Origin: RUG13409 sp045546135
GTDB lineage: Bacteria; Bacillota; Clostridia; Peptostreptococcales; Anaerovoracaceae
Direction of reading: 5' to 3'
NCBI GenBank assembly: GCA_045546135.1
Contig: JAZQCD010000005.1
Span: forward strand, 1 to 37,551
Length of the DNA: 37,551 nucleotides
In this document: piece after piece, positions 17,868 to 25,245 of the stretch
How positions within the stretch are numbered: the first letter of the stretch is position 1
Layout of the letters: each line of letters starts with the position of its first letter
The notes under the pieces: model-generated
What the model saw: the letters and a program-made list of their open reading frames with translations, nothing else
What the model was told of the DNA's origin: nothing
Database searches by the model: none
Translations under genes and position numbers: made by a program

Positions 17868-17884
17868 AAGAGGAAATAGTTTTT
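17856..17884 (+). terminator. Possible weak terminator overlapping the galE stop
   Basis: CCTCTT (17856-17861) pairs with AAGAGG (17868-17873) around a loop containing the TAA stop. A run of five T residues follows only six bases later (17880-17884). The stem is short, so termination may be partial. Confidence 0.35.
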
Positions 17885-17923
17885 CAAGATATATAGTATT
17901 TGATCAAAACAAGGAAAGGAAAA

Positions 17924-17948
17924 CCTGCTTTTGCAGGATCTTAAGATC
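17924..17948 (+). promoter_or_regulatory. Two inverted repeats covering the asnS ribosome site
   Basis: CCTGC-TTTT-GCAGG (17924-17937) is a perfect small hairpin whose 3' arm includes part of the AGGA ribosome site. It is followed by the 12-base palindrome GATCTTAAGATC (17937-17948), which abuts the asnS ATG. These could limit translation initiation or bind a regulator; neither is shown. Confidence 0.4.
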
Positions 17949-19346
17949 ATGACAGAATTAAGAGATGTTTTTAAAGAACCTTCTAAATATGAAGGAGAGA
18001 TAGAAGTCGTCGGGTGGATAAGGAACAACAGAGGATCCAATAAGTTCGGATTCATCGACCTAAACGACGGTACATATTTCAAAAGCGTACAGGTGGTATA
18101 CGAGGAGGAGTTCCTTGATAACTTCGAAGAAGTATCAAAGCTTCCTCTTTCAACTGCTCTGAGAGTAAAGGGACAACTGGTACTGACTCCTGAAGGAAAA
18201 CAACCCTTTGAGATCAAGGCAAAGGAAGTCATAGTGGAAGCTCCGTCAGACCCTGACTATCCTATTCAGAACAAAAGACATACCATGGAGTATCTCCGTA
18301 CACAGCAGCACCTAAGACCAAGAACAAACAAGTTCTCTGCAGTGTTCAGAGTAAGGAGCGTCGCAGCCTATGCTATCCATAAGTTCTTCCAGGAAAGAGG
18401 CTTTGTATATGCTCATCCGCCTATCATCACGGCAAGCGATGCAGAAGGCGCAGGGGAGATGTTCCATATCACAAACTTTGACCTTGCAAACGTGCCAAAG
18501 AACGAAGACGGCAGCGTAGACTTTACTCAGGACTTCTTCGGAAAGAGCGCGAACCTGACCGTATCAGGTCAATTGGAGGCCGAGATATTCGCTCTTGCAT
18601 TCAAAAACACATATACCTTCGGACCTACCTTCAGAGCTGAAAACTCCAACACAACAAGGCATGCAAGCGAGTTCTGGATGATAGAACCTGAGATCGCATT
18701 TGCAGACCTTAAGGACGACATGGACCTCATCGAGGAGATGGTAAAGTACATAATCAACTATGTCCTTGAGAACTGCCCTGCAGAAATGGAATTCTTCAAC
18801 AGCTTCGTTGACAAGGGACTCCTTGCAAGGCTTCACAACGTAGTAAGCAATGACTTTGAAAGACTTGAGTATACAAGGGCTATTGAGCTCCTTGAAGAAG
18901 CTCAGGCTAAGGGAAGAAAATTCGATTACAAAGTAACGGGCTGGGGCATGGATCTTCAGTCAGAGCACGAGAGATATATCACTGAGGAAGTCTTCAAAAA
19001 ACCTGTATTCCTCATCAACTATCCTTCCGCAATCAAAGCCTTCTATATGAGAGAAAACGAAGACGGAAAGACAGTTGCAGCCTGCGACCTTCTCGTTCCC
19101 GGGATCGGAGAGATCGTCGGCGGATCCCAAAGAGAAGAGCGCTATGACGTCCTTCTCGACAAGATCAGAAGACTCGGCATGGATGAAGAGACCTATTGGT
19201 GGTACCTTGAACTTAGAAAGTACGGCGGCTGCAAGCATGCAGGTTTTGGACTTGGATTTGAGAGAATGATCATGTATCTTACAGGCGTAGATAACATAAG
19301 AGACGTACTGCCCTTCCCTAGAACACCAAAGAACGCAGATTTCTAA
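17949..19346 (+). CDS. asnS: Asparaginyl-tRNA synthetase
   Basis: This class IIb synthetase charges tRNA-Asn with asparagine. An N-terminal OB-fold anticodon-binding domain (about residues 15-100, with VVGWIRNNRGS) precedes the catalytic domain. Motif 2 is FRAENSNTTRHASEF, whose form separates AsnRS from AspRS. Motif 3 is GFGLGFERMIMYLTG, near the C-terminus. The length of 465 residues is normal. The ATG at 17949 fits the family N-terminus better than the TTG at 17931. Its ribosome site is poor: AGGA lies 10 bases upstream, inside inverted repeats (17924-17937 and 17937-17948). No T-box element was found upstream. A structured RNA begins 20 bases after the stop. Confidence 0.97.
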   Translation: MTELRDVFKEPSKYEGEIEVVGWIRNNRGSNKFGFIDLNDGTYFKSVQVVYEEEFLDNFEEVSKLPLSTALRVKGQLVLTPEGKQPFEIKAKEVIVEAPSDPDYPIQNKRHTMEYLRTQQHLRPRTNKFSAVFRVRSVAAYAIHKFFQERGFVYAHPPIITASDAEGAGEMFHITNFDLANVPKNEDGSVDFTQDFFGKSANLTVSGQLEAEIFALAFKNTYTFGPTFRAENSNTTRHASEFWMIEPEIAFADLKDDMDLIEEMVKYIINYVLENCPAEMEFFNSFVDKGLLARLHNVVSNDFERLEYTRAIELLEEAQAKGRKFDYKVTGWGMDLQSEHERYITEEVFKKPVFLINYPSAIKAFYMRENEDGKTVAACDLLVPGIGEIVGGSQREERYDVLLDKIRRLGMDEETYWWYLELRKYGGCKHAGFGLGFERMIMYLTGVDNIRDVLPFPRTPKNADF

Positions 19347-19353
19347 TTATAAG

Positions 19354-19359
19354 TATTAT
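19354..19359 (+). promoter_or_regulatory. -10 box candidate of the 6S-like RNA
   Basis: TATTAT at 19354-19359 lies seven bases before the first base of the RNA's closing stem, the expected distance to a start near 19366. No convincing -35 box is visible within the end of asnS. Confidence 0.4.
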
Positions 19360-19365
19360 GTAGCT

Positions 19366-19551
19366 TAAGGACAGGTGGCGAGTCACCTCCTTGAAAAAGA
19401 CATTGCGGAGGGGTAGAAGAGACTTTTCTGATATCTTGCCCGCGAGCGGTGCGGCAGCACCGACGAGCGGATGCAAGTATCTGAAAAAGGCTCGGCGTGA
19501 AGCCCCGCAGCAGTCTTTAAAAGGAGTGTGACCGCACCTGTCCTTTAAAAT
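19366..19551 (+). ncRNA. ssrS: 6S RNA-like regulator of RNA polymerase
   Basis: This 186-base stretch folds into one long interrupted rod. The closing stem is 19367-19377 with 19535-19545 (11 perfect pairs). Further stems are TCAC-CTCCTT with AAGGAG-GTGA, AAAGAC with GTCTTT, and TGCGG with CCGCA. A large internal bubble follows: unpaired AGGGGTAGAAGAGA on the 5' side and a small GGCT/AGCC hairpin (19489-19504) on the 3' side. Above it come a 14-pair arm (19424-19439 with 19473-19487, one mismatch and one bulge), a CCGC/GCGG stem and the apical hairpin CGGTGC-GGCA-GCACCG. A closing stem, a central bubble with a 3' hairpin and this length are the hallmarks of 6S RNA, which mimics an open promoter and sequesters sigma-A polymerase. 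No Rfam search was possible. Confidence 0.78.
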
Positions 19552-19560
19552 TGTTAAAAT

Positions 19561-20445
19561 ATGAAAAATGACTCATTAAAAGGGAGCATTATCTTGCTCC
19601 TTACAGCTCTTATATGGGGCTTTGCCTTCGCTTTTCAAAGAAGCGGAATGGAATATATAGGTCCGATAACCTTCATGGCTTCGAGGTGTTTCCTGGCAGT
19701 CATATTCCTTGCTGCTATATGCATCATAGTCTACGGCATAAAGGATGCCTTTGTTTATGACAGAGCAACTCTTATAGGTGGCCTTGGATGCGGCCTTTTC
19801 ATGACAGTCGCAAACAACCTTCAGCAAATCGGAATGGTTTCTACAGAAGCAGGAAAAGCCGGTTTTATCACCGCCATGTACATATTGATAGTTCCTGTCA
19901 TAAATGCAGTGTTCCTAAGGAAAAGAGAAAGCCCAAAGACATGGATGGCAGTAGTCATGGGACTTTTTGGCCTTTACCTTCTATGCGCTGCAGGAACCGC
20001 ATCCATAGAAAAAGGCGATATATTCGTATTTGGATGCGCTGTTTTTTTCTCATTCCATATACTTTGCTCGGACAGGTTTGCAAAAAGTGCTCAGATCATA
20101 AAGATGAGTTTTATTCAGTTTGCAGTTTCATTTATCTTGAGCCTTGTCATGGCGCTCATTACTGAAGACGTCTCTTTGCCTGGCATATGGGAAGCAAGGA
20201 TCGCAGTAGGATACTGCGGGATACTTTCTGCCGGAGTAGGATATACCCTTCAGATGATAGGGCAAAAGTACGTAAGACCTGCAGCAGCAAGCCTCATCAT
20301 GAGCTTTGAGTCAGTCTTTGCAGTAATAGGAGGATGGATGCTCCTTAATGAGACTTTATCCTTAAGAGAACTCATAGGCTGTGCAGTGATGTTCATTGCC
20401 ATAGTGCTGGTGCAGGCAAACGGCAAGGGCGAAAAGGACATTTAG
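19561..20445 (+). CDS. EamA-family (DMT) transporter
   Basis: This 294-residue inner-membrane protein has ten predicted helices made of two EamA repeats, as in drug/metabolite exporters (YdcZ/RhaT-like superfamily). The start TALIWGFAFAFQRSGMEYIGP and the second-repeat segment AASLIMSFESVFAVIGGWMLLNE-L are classic EamA elements. The substrate is unknown; family members export amino acids and other metabolites. The ATG lies only about ten bases after the 6S-like RNA and has no recognisable ribosome site. No terminator stands between them, so the gene is probably read through from the RNA promoter, much as ygfA follows ssrS in E. coli. Confidence 0.88.
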   Translation: MKNDSLKGSIILLLTALIWGFAFAFQRSGMEYIGPITFMASRCFLAVIFLAAICIIVYGIKDAFVYDRATLIGGLGCGLFMTVANNLQQIGMVSTEAGKAGFITAMYILIVPVINAVFLRKRESPKTWMAVVMGLFGLYLLCAAGTASIEKGDIFVFGCAVFFSFHILCSDRFAKSAQIIKMSFIQFAVSFILSLVMALITEDVSLPGIWEARIAVGYCGILSAGVGYTLQMIGQKYVRPAAASLIMSFESVFAVIGGWMLLNETLSLRELIGCAVMFIAIVLVQANGKGEKDI

Positions 20446-20476
20446 ACTGCATATGTACAAATGAGCATATTTGCAA

Positions 20477-20505
20477 TTGTAAGATAAAATTCGATGCTGT
20501 ATAAT
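20477..20505 (+). promoter_or_regulatory. Sigma-A-type promoter of the VOC gene
   Basis: TTGTAA (20477-20482) and TATAAT (20500-20505) are 17 bases apart, with transcription expected near 20512. This rules out the upstream ATG at 20494 as the start, since it lies on the -10 region. Confidence 0.7.
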
Positions 20506-20544
20506 GCAGTAGATAATAAACATCTAATTTACAAGGAGGCTATT

Positions 20545-20973
20545 ATGGCATATACACTTGACGCAGTTCATCACGTAGGCATTCCGACAAAGGACGAAGA
20601 TATCGATAAGGTAAAGGATTTCTACACAAGAGTCCTCGGTTTCAAAGCTACAGTAGATACAAGATTCAAGGCAAGCGGACACAGGATGCTGTTCCTTGAA
20701 AAGGGCGACATGATCATTGAATTCTATACTCTTGAGGGTGAACCCAGGATAGGCAATTTAGGAGTAGTCGATCACCTTTGCTACATAGGTACCAATATCG
20801 AAGAACTCGGCAAGGCCATTGCAGCAGAAGGTTACGAGATGGAACCCTATGCGCTTCAAAGACATCCTGACGGAAGACCTATGTACGGATTCCAGTTTTT
20901 CCATGGACCTGCAGGTGAATATATCGAGCTTTATGAAGACCATACGCTCCTTTGGGATAAAGAGGAAAAGTAG
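20545..20973 (+). CDS. VOC-family metalloenzyme (glyoxalase/dioxygenase superfamily)
   Basis: This 142-residue protein is a single vicinal-oxygen-chelate unit with two beta-alpha-beta-beta-beta modules. The probable metal ligands follow the family order: His in VHHVGIPT, Glu in IIEFYT, His in VDHLCY and Glu in YIELYE. The ATG after AAGGAGG is the start. Glyoxalase I is one possibility, but methylmalonyl-CoA epimerase-like, fosfomycin-resistance-like and lyase members share this plan, so no reaction is assigned. It has its own promoter and is probably monocistronic, with a hairpin terminator downstream at 21031. Confidence 0.85.
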   Translation: MAYTLDAVHHVGIPTKDEDIDKVKDFYTRVLGFKATVDTRFKASGHRMLFLEKGDMIIEFYTLEGEPRIGNLGVVDHLCYIGTNIEELGKAIAAEGYEMEPYALQRHPDGRPMYGFQFFHGPAGEYIELYEDHTLLWDKEEK

Positions 20974-20997
20974 AGGGATCCCAAACTAATATTTCCC

Positions 20998-21027
20998 TTG
21001 TAGTTTCATTCAATATTATGATATACT
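20998..21027 (+). promoter_or_regulatory. Extended -10 promoter of the EF-G-like gene
   Basis: TTGTAG (20998-21003) is followed after 18 bases by TATACT (21022-21027), with a TG one base upstream of the -10 (TGATATACT). The expected start near 21034 falls inside the left arm of the next hairpin. Confidence 0.6.
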
Positions 21028-21030
21028 TTT

Positions 21031-21067
21031 CAGTGGCTGTTCAGAAGGCAGCCACTGTTTTGATTTT
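21031..21067 (+). terminator. Hairpin terminator between the VOC and EF-G-like genes
   Basis: CAGTGGCTG (21031-21039) pairs perfectly with CAGCCACTG (21049-21057), followed by TTTTGATTTT. It should end the VOC transcript. RNA started at the overlapping promoter would carry only part of the left arm. A second small hairpin, TAATAC-GTAA-GTATTA, follows in the leader. Confidence 0.65.
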
Positions 21068-21104
21068 AATACGTAAGTATTAGTTTTAGGAGGAAATATA
21101 TATC

Positions 21105-23030
21105 ATGAAGGGTTACACCAGCGAGACCATCAGAAACATCGCTCTTGTAGGACACGGCAGCTCCGGAAAGACAACATTCATCGAAGCAGCACTTCTTGCA
21201 ACAGGCGTCATCTCAAGACTCGGAAGAGTTGAAGACGGAAATACCGTATCCGACTATGACAAGATGGAGGCCGAAAAAGGTTATTCCATCAACCTGTCAA
21301 TAGTACCGGTAGAGTACAACAAAGTTAAACTCAACTTCCTCGATACTCCGGGCTTCTTCGATTTCGTAGGCGAAGTCAACTGCGCTCTTCGTGCAGCAGA
21401 AGCAGCAGCTATCTTTGTAGATGCTTCTTCCGGTATCCAGGTAGGTACCGAAAAGGCATGGAACTCCTGCAAGCAATTCAACGTTCCAAGGTTTTTCGTC
21501 ATCAACAAGACTGACAAGGACAATGTAGATGTAGCAGGCGTAGTTGCATCTCTTAAGGCAAAGTTTGGTTCCGCTGTAGTATCTATGGACGATACAGATG
21601 CTATCAATGAAGCTATAGCAGAAACATCTGAGGAACTCATGGACAAGTTCTTCGGAGGAGAAGAATTTACAGAGGAAGAGTTCAATACAGGACTCACACA
21701 GGCTATACTTGACGGAGGTCTTTGCCCCGTATTCACATGCTCAGCTCTCAAGGGAGACGGCATCAAGGAAGTCCTCGACGCATTTATCAAATATGTTCCA
21801 AAGCCAACAGCACACGCTCCCTATGAAGTAGTAGACGGCGATCCTATTCCTTGCGGCGACGGTCCTGCAGCACTTCTTGTATTCAAGACCATAGCAGACC
21901 AGTTCGGAAAGATCTCTCTTGCAAAGGTCATCCGCGGCAGCGTTTCCCAGGGTATGGAACTTCTCAACCCAAATCAGGAAAAAAACGAAAAGCTCAGCTC
22001 TGTTTATTTCCTCAGAGGTAAAACACAGGGCGAATGCCCAAAGGCAAGCTTCGGCGATATCGTAGCTCTTGGTAAACTTGCTGTAACACAGACAGGCGAC
22101 ACCCTTTGCGACAAGGCAAATGCAGTTCAGTTCCCGAAGATCTTCTTCCCGCAGCCGACCCTCTTTACAGCTATCGAGCCAAAGTCAAAGGCAGACGAAG
22201 ATAAGGTATCTTCAGGACTCAAGAAACTCATGGAAGAAGATCCTTCCTTCGTACTTGAAAGAAATACAGAGACTCGTCAGAGCCTTCTCGGTACTCAGGG
22301 AGATATCCAGGCCAACATCCTCATGGCAAAGCTCAAGGATAAGAACGGCGTAGAAGTCATCACACTTCCACAAAAGGTAGCATACAGAGAGACCATCAAG
22401 GGCAACTCCGATGTTGAAGGAAAGCACAAGAAGCAGAACGGCGGTTCCGGTCAGTACGGTGACGTATACATCAAGTTCTCTCCGTCTCAGGAAGAGTTCG
22501 AATTCGTCGACTCCGTTGTCGGCGGCGCAGTTCCGAGAAACTTCATCCCTGCAGTAGAAAAGGGACTCCGTGAATGCATGGAGAAAGGACCTCTCGCAGG
22601 ATGCAAGTGCCAGAACATAAGAGCAGAGCTCTACTTTGGTTCCTATCACCCTGTAGACTCCGATGAAGTTTCCTTCAAGACAGCTGCAAGACTTGCATTC
22701 AACAAGGGTATTCCTGAAGCAAAGCCTGTACTTCTTGAGCCTATAATGAAGCTGGACATCACAGTTCCTGACGATTACGTAGGAGCAGTCATGGGAGACC
22801 TTCCAAACAGAAGAGGTATCGTAATGGGTATGGATCCTGTACTTGGCGGCGGACAGACACTTCACGCAGAAGTTCCGCAGTCTGAACTCTTTGACTATGC
22901 TATTTCCTTAAGAGCAATGACTCAGGCAAGAGGATCCTTCACAATGGCATTCGACCACTATTCCGAACTTCCCGGAAACCTTACAGAAAAGGTCATCGCT
23001 GCATACAAGGCAGAGCAGGAAGACGCATAA
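21105..23030 (+). CDS. EF-G-like translation GTPase (EF-G2/FusA2 type)
   Basis: This protein has the elongation factor G plan: GTPase domain, beta barrel, and domains III, IV and V (RRGIVMGMDPVLGGGQTLHAEVP belongs to the C-terminal half). The P-loop is GHGSSGKT (16-23), G3 is DTPGF, and G4 is NKTD (134-137) instead of the usual NKMD. The switch I sequence, RGITI in true EF-G, is KGYSI here. At 641 residues it is about 50 shorter than canonical EF-G. These traits place it with the EF-G2-like paralogues, whose role in translation is poorly defined, rather than with the str-operon fusA, which normally sits beside rpsL/rpsG. A strong AGGAGG site and its own promoter and terminator make it a single-gene unit. 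Confidence 0.9.
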   Translation: MKGYTSETIRNIALVGHGSSGKTTFIEAALLATGVISRLGRVEDGNTVSDYDKMEAEKGYSINLSIVPVEYNKVKLNFLDTPGFFDFVGEVNCALRAAEAAAIFVDASSGIQVGTEKAWNSCKQFNVPRFFVINKTDKDNVDVAGVVASLKAKFGSAVVSMDDTDAINEAIAETSEELMDKFFGGEEFTEEEFNTGLTQAILDGGLCPVFTCSALKGDGIKEVLDAFIKYVPKPTAHAPYEVVDGDPIPCGDGPAALLVFKTIADQFGKISLAKVIRGSVSQGMELLNPNQEKNEKLSSVYFLRGKTQGECPKASFGDIVALGKLAVTQTGDTLCDKANAVQFPKIFFPQPTLFTAIEPKSKADEDKVSSGLKKLMEEDPSFVLERNTETRQSLLGTQGDIQANILMAKLKDKNGVEVITLPQKVAYRETIKGNSDVEGKHKKQNGGSGQYGDVYIKFSPSQEEFEFVDSVVGGAVPRNFIPAVEKGLRECMEKGPLAGCKCQNIRAELYFGSYHPVDSDEVSFKTAARLAFNKGIPEAKPVLLEPIMKLDITVPDDYVGAVMGDLPNRRGIVMGMDPVLGGGQTLHAEVPQSELFDYAISLRAMTQARGSFTMAFDHYSELPGNLTEKVIAAYKAEQEDA

Positions 23031-23072
23031 AGCTATTCACAGCCTTCTAAAAGGGCAGATATAAAGCGACTG

Positions 23073-23104
23073 AAGACCGCAGGCAGGCAGCCTGCGGTCT
23101 TTTT
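23073..23104 (+). terminator. Terminator of the EF-G-like gene
   Basis: AAGACCGCAGGC (23073-23084) pairs perfectly with GCCTGCGGTCTT (23090-23101) around a five-base loop, and T residues follow. This is a strong intrinsic terminator. Confidence 0.9.
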
Positions 23105-23184
23105 ATGCTCAAAAGAGGTCCCGGCTGAAGGAATAAGGGACACTTTTCCTTAAAAAACATACTTTTAGAATATCTGTAATAATG

Positions 23185-23190
23185 TATAAT
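23185..23190 (+). promoter_or_regulatory. -10 box of the zinc-ribbon/TPM/SPFH cassette
   Basis: TATAAT with a preceding TG (TGTATAAT) lies 30 bases before the zinc-ribbon ATG. The -35 region (ACTTTT or TTTAGA) is weak, which could indicate activation or another sigma factor. Confidence 0.45.
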
Positions 23191-23219
23191 GTTAATTGTA
23201 AAAGGAAAGGAGGAGAAGT

Positions 23220-24290
23220 ATGGGACTTATCACGGAATATAAATGCCCGGGATGCGGAGCGCCTCTTGCATTCGATGCTGAGAGCGGCAGAGTTACATGC
23301 GATCATTGCGGAAACAGCTTTTCCGTAGCAGAAGTCGTAAGCGCCCAAAAGGCTGAAACTACCACCGAAGAGTTCAACTGGGGAGACTATAAAGCGGGTC
23401 TTTCAACTGAAGTCCTTGACGGTACGAAGGTATATCAATGCCAGTCCTGCGGAGCGATACTTGAGACAGATGATACTACAGCAGCTACCAGCTGTCCTTA
23501 TTGCGACAACAATATAGTCCTGACAGACAGAGTGTCTGCAGGTCTTAAGCCTAATGCAGTCGTTCCGTTCGAGGTCGATAAGACAAGGCTTAAAGAGATA
23601 GTTCACAACTTCTACAAGGGAAAGAAACTCCTTCCGAGGAATTTCTTTAACGACAGCTATATAGACAGGATACTTGGTGTATACATCCCATTCTGGCTTT
23701 TTGACTGTACAGTAGAAGGAGAAGTGAACTTCAAAGCTGAAAGGGTAACAAGGCAGGAGACTTCAAGAGAGAGCATAGTGACTACCTATGAATATCTGGT
23801 CACAAGAGAAGGTGAAATGGGCTTTTCAAATGTCCCTGTAGATGCCAGCACAAAGATGAACGATGATGTGATGGATTCTATAGAGCCTTATGATTTCTCG
23901 AAGATGGTCCCCTTCAGCGAAGGCTACCTTACAGGTTTCCTTGCAGACAGATTCGATTCTGATCCGGACAGCGAACTCCCAAGAGCCACCAGAAGGGTCA
24001 TAAACAGCACTCTTTCAAGCATGGAATCAACAGTCGAAGGATTTTCTTCTGTAAGAGAACATTCCAACGATTTAAGGCTTCGCAACGCCAATGTCAAATA
24101 TGTGCTCCTCCCTGCATATATAATCAACTGCAACTACGGCGGGCAGAAATATCAATATGCGGTCAACGGCCAGACAGGAAAGATAGTCGGAGAACTTCCG
24201 TCAAGCAAATCTCTTGCAACAGGATATTTCCTTAAAGCTTTCGGCATAGCAGTAGCGGCTTTCATAGCCCTGTTCCAGTTCATAGGATAG
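23220..24290 (+). CDS. Zinc-ribbon membrane-associated protein, YdjG-like
   Basis: This 356-residue protein carries two zinc ribbons. The first uses C9, C12, C27 and C30 (CPGCG and CDHCG), and the second uses C74, C77, C92 and C95 (CQSCG and CPYC). A larger mixed alpha/beta region follows, with a YIPFWLFDC segment near residue 155, and one C-terminal helix (about 335-353). In B. subtilis, ydjG, ydjH and ydjI encode a zinc-ribbon, a TPM and an SPFH protein that act together at the membrane in envelope stress; the same three classes follow in that order here. The ATG follows AAAGGAGG. No pspA/ydjF-like gene lies upstream. The assignment rests on architecture and synteny. Confidence 0.8.
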   Translation: MGLITEYKCPGCGAPLAFDAESGRVTCDHCGNSFSVAEVVSAQKAETTTEEFNWGDYKAGLSTEVLDGTKVYQCQSCGAILETDDTTAATSCPYCDNNIVLTDRVSAGLKPNAVVPFEVDKTRLKEIVHNFYKGKKLLPRNFFNDSYIDRILGVYIPFWLFDCTVEGEVNFKAERVTRQETSRESIVTTYEYLVTREGEMGFSNVPVDASTKMNDDVMDSIEPYDFSKMVPFSEGYLTGFLADRFDSDPDSELPRATRRVINSTLSSMESTVEGFSSVREHSNDLRLRNANVKYVLLPAYIINCNYGGQKYQYAVNGQTGKIVGELPSSKSLATGYFLKAFGIAVAAFIALFQFIG

Positions 24291-24302
24291 GAGGCAAGAG
24301 AT

Positions 24303-25214
24303 ATGAAGAAAAAGATCATTTACTTGAGCCTTGTACTGATGCTGGTATTTGTCTTTGCAAGTCCTGTATTTGCATCAAGCCTTGTGAACCCGGATCTTCC
24401 GAGAGTCGTTGACTACGGAGATATGTTCACCGATTCTGAGGAAAAGATCCTTGAAGAAGAACTCTACAAACTCATAAACAAATACAATTATGATTTCTTC
24501 ATAATGACGTCCAGCGATCATGGGACCGCAGCAGATGATGAGGAATACATAGAAGCTATATGGGACGCCAATGGTTTTGGCACAGGAGACAGATACAGCG
24601 GATGGGCCATATTCGTCTGCCTTGAGTGCAGATCATGGATGCACGACGCATGCGGAGACGCTATAGACTATCTGACCTACGATACCGTAAACATCATAGA
24701 TGATTTTATGGAACCGTATATGCAGTCGGGAGATTACTATGATGCAATGATGGCGGGTATCTCGGAACTTGATTCGCTCTTTTCCATGGGCGCTGAAAGT
24801 TATGCAGAAAACACTTACAGTCCCAGCGTAGATCCGGATCCATATAACCCGGGTACTGATCCATATACACCAGAACCTGAGCATGAATCGACCTTTTTTG
24901 AAAAGCTTAGGACAGGCGGGATCAGCGGCGTAATAGCAGGTTTGCTCGCAGGCCTTGTAAGCCTTGGAAGCGCAAAGAAGAGCATGAGGACCGTTTCAAG
25001 GGCTTACAGCGCAGAAAACTACGTAAAGCCGGGCAGTTTCAGGCTCCAAAGAGCAGACAACATACTCATGAACGTCTTTACTAAAAGGATAGCCAAAGAG
25101 CAACCAAGGCAAAACAGCGGAGGACCTCATCACAGCGGAGGGTCTTCCTTCTCCGGACCTCATATAAGCTCCGGAGGAAATATGCACTCCTCGGGCGGAG
25201 GAAGGCATTTCTAA
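24303..25214 (+). CDS. TPM-domain membrane protein, YdjH-like
   Basis: This 303-residue protein has an N-terminal signal peptide (cleavage likely after the VFA near residue 24). A TPM domain follows (about 30-165, beginning RVVDYGDMFTDSEE), then a Pro/Asp linker, one membrane helix (about 200-218) and a cytosolic tail. The last 35 residues are rich in Gly, Ser and His. TPM domains occur in PSII assembly factors and in membrane-stress proteins. Two cysteines in CLECRS and one in HDACGD could form a disulfide outside the cell. It starts 12 bases after the zinc-ribbon gene with a GGAGG site, so the two are cotranscribed. Confidence 0.82.
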   Translation: MKKKIIYLSLVLMLVFVFASPVFASSLVNPDLPRVVDYGDMFTDSEEKILEEELYKLINKYNYDFFIMTSSDHGTAADDEEYIEAIWDANGFGTGDRYSGWAIFVCLECRSWMHDACGDAIDYLTYDTVNIIDDFMEPYMQSGDYYDAMMAGISELDSLFSMGAESYAENTYSPSVDPDPYNPGTDPYTPEPEHESTFFEKLRTGGISGVIAGLLAGLVSLGSAKKSMRTVSRAYSAENYVKPGSFRLQRADNILMNVFTKRIAKEQPRQNSGGPHHSGGSSFSGPHISSGGNMHSSGGGRHF

Positions 25215-25223
25215 ATATGGTAT

Positions 25224-25245
25224 TTTTACACGGAATCGTGTAAAA
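25224..25245 (+). repeat. Perfect inverted repeat over the SPFH gene promoter
   Basis: TTTTACACG (25224-25232) and CGTGTAAAA (25237-25245) are perfect 9-base arms around GAAT. The repeat covers the -35 box and most of the spacer and has no T tract behind it, so it looks more like an operator than a terminator. Confidence 0.6.

Noticed and set aside
17868..17948. T-box riboswitch upstream of asnS
   Set aside because: The gap is only 81 bases and has no conserved T-box sequence or antiterminator bulge.
20448..20475. Imperfect hairpin after eamA (TGCATATG with CATA-TT-TGCA) as a terminator
   Set aside because: The stem is A/T-rich and bulged and no T tract follows.
20494..20544. N-terminal extension of the VOC protein from ATG 20494
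   Set aside because: That ATG lies in the promoter -10 region, upstream of the expected transcript start; ATG 20545 has an AAGGAGG site.
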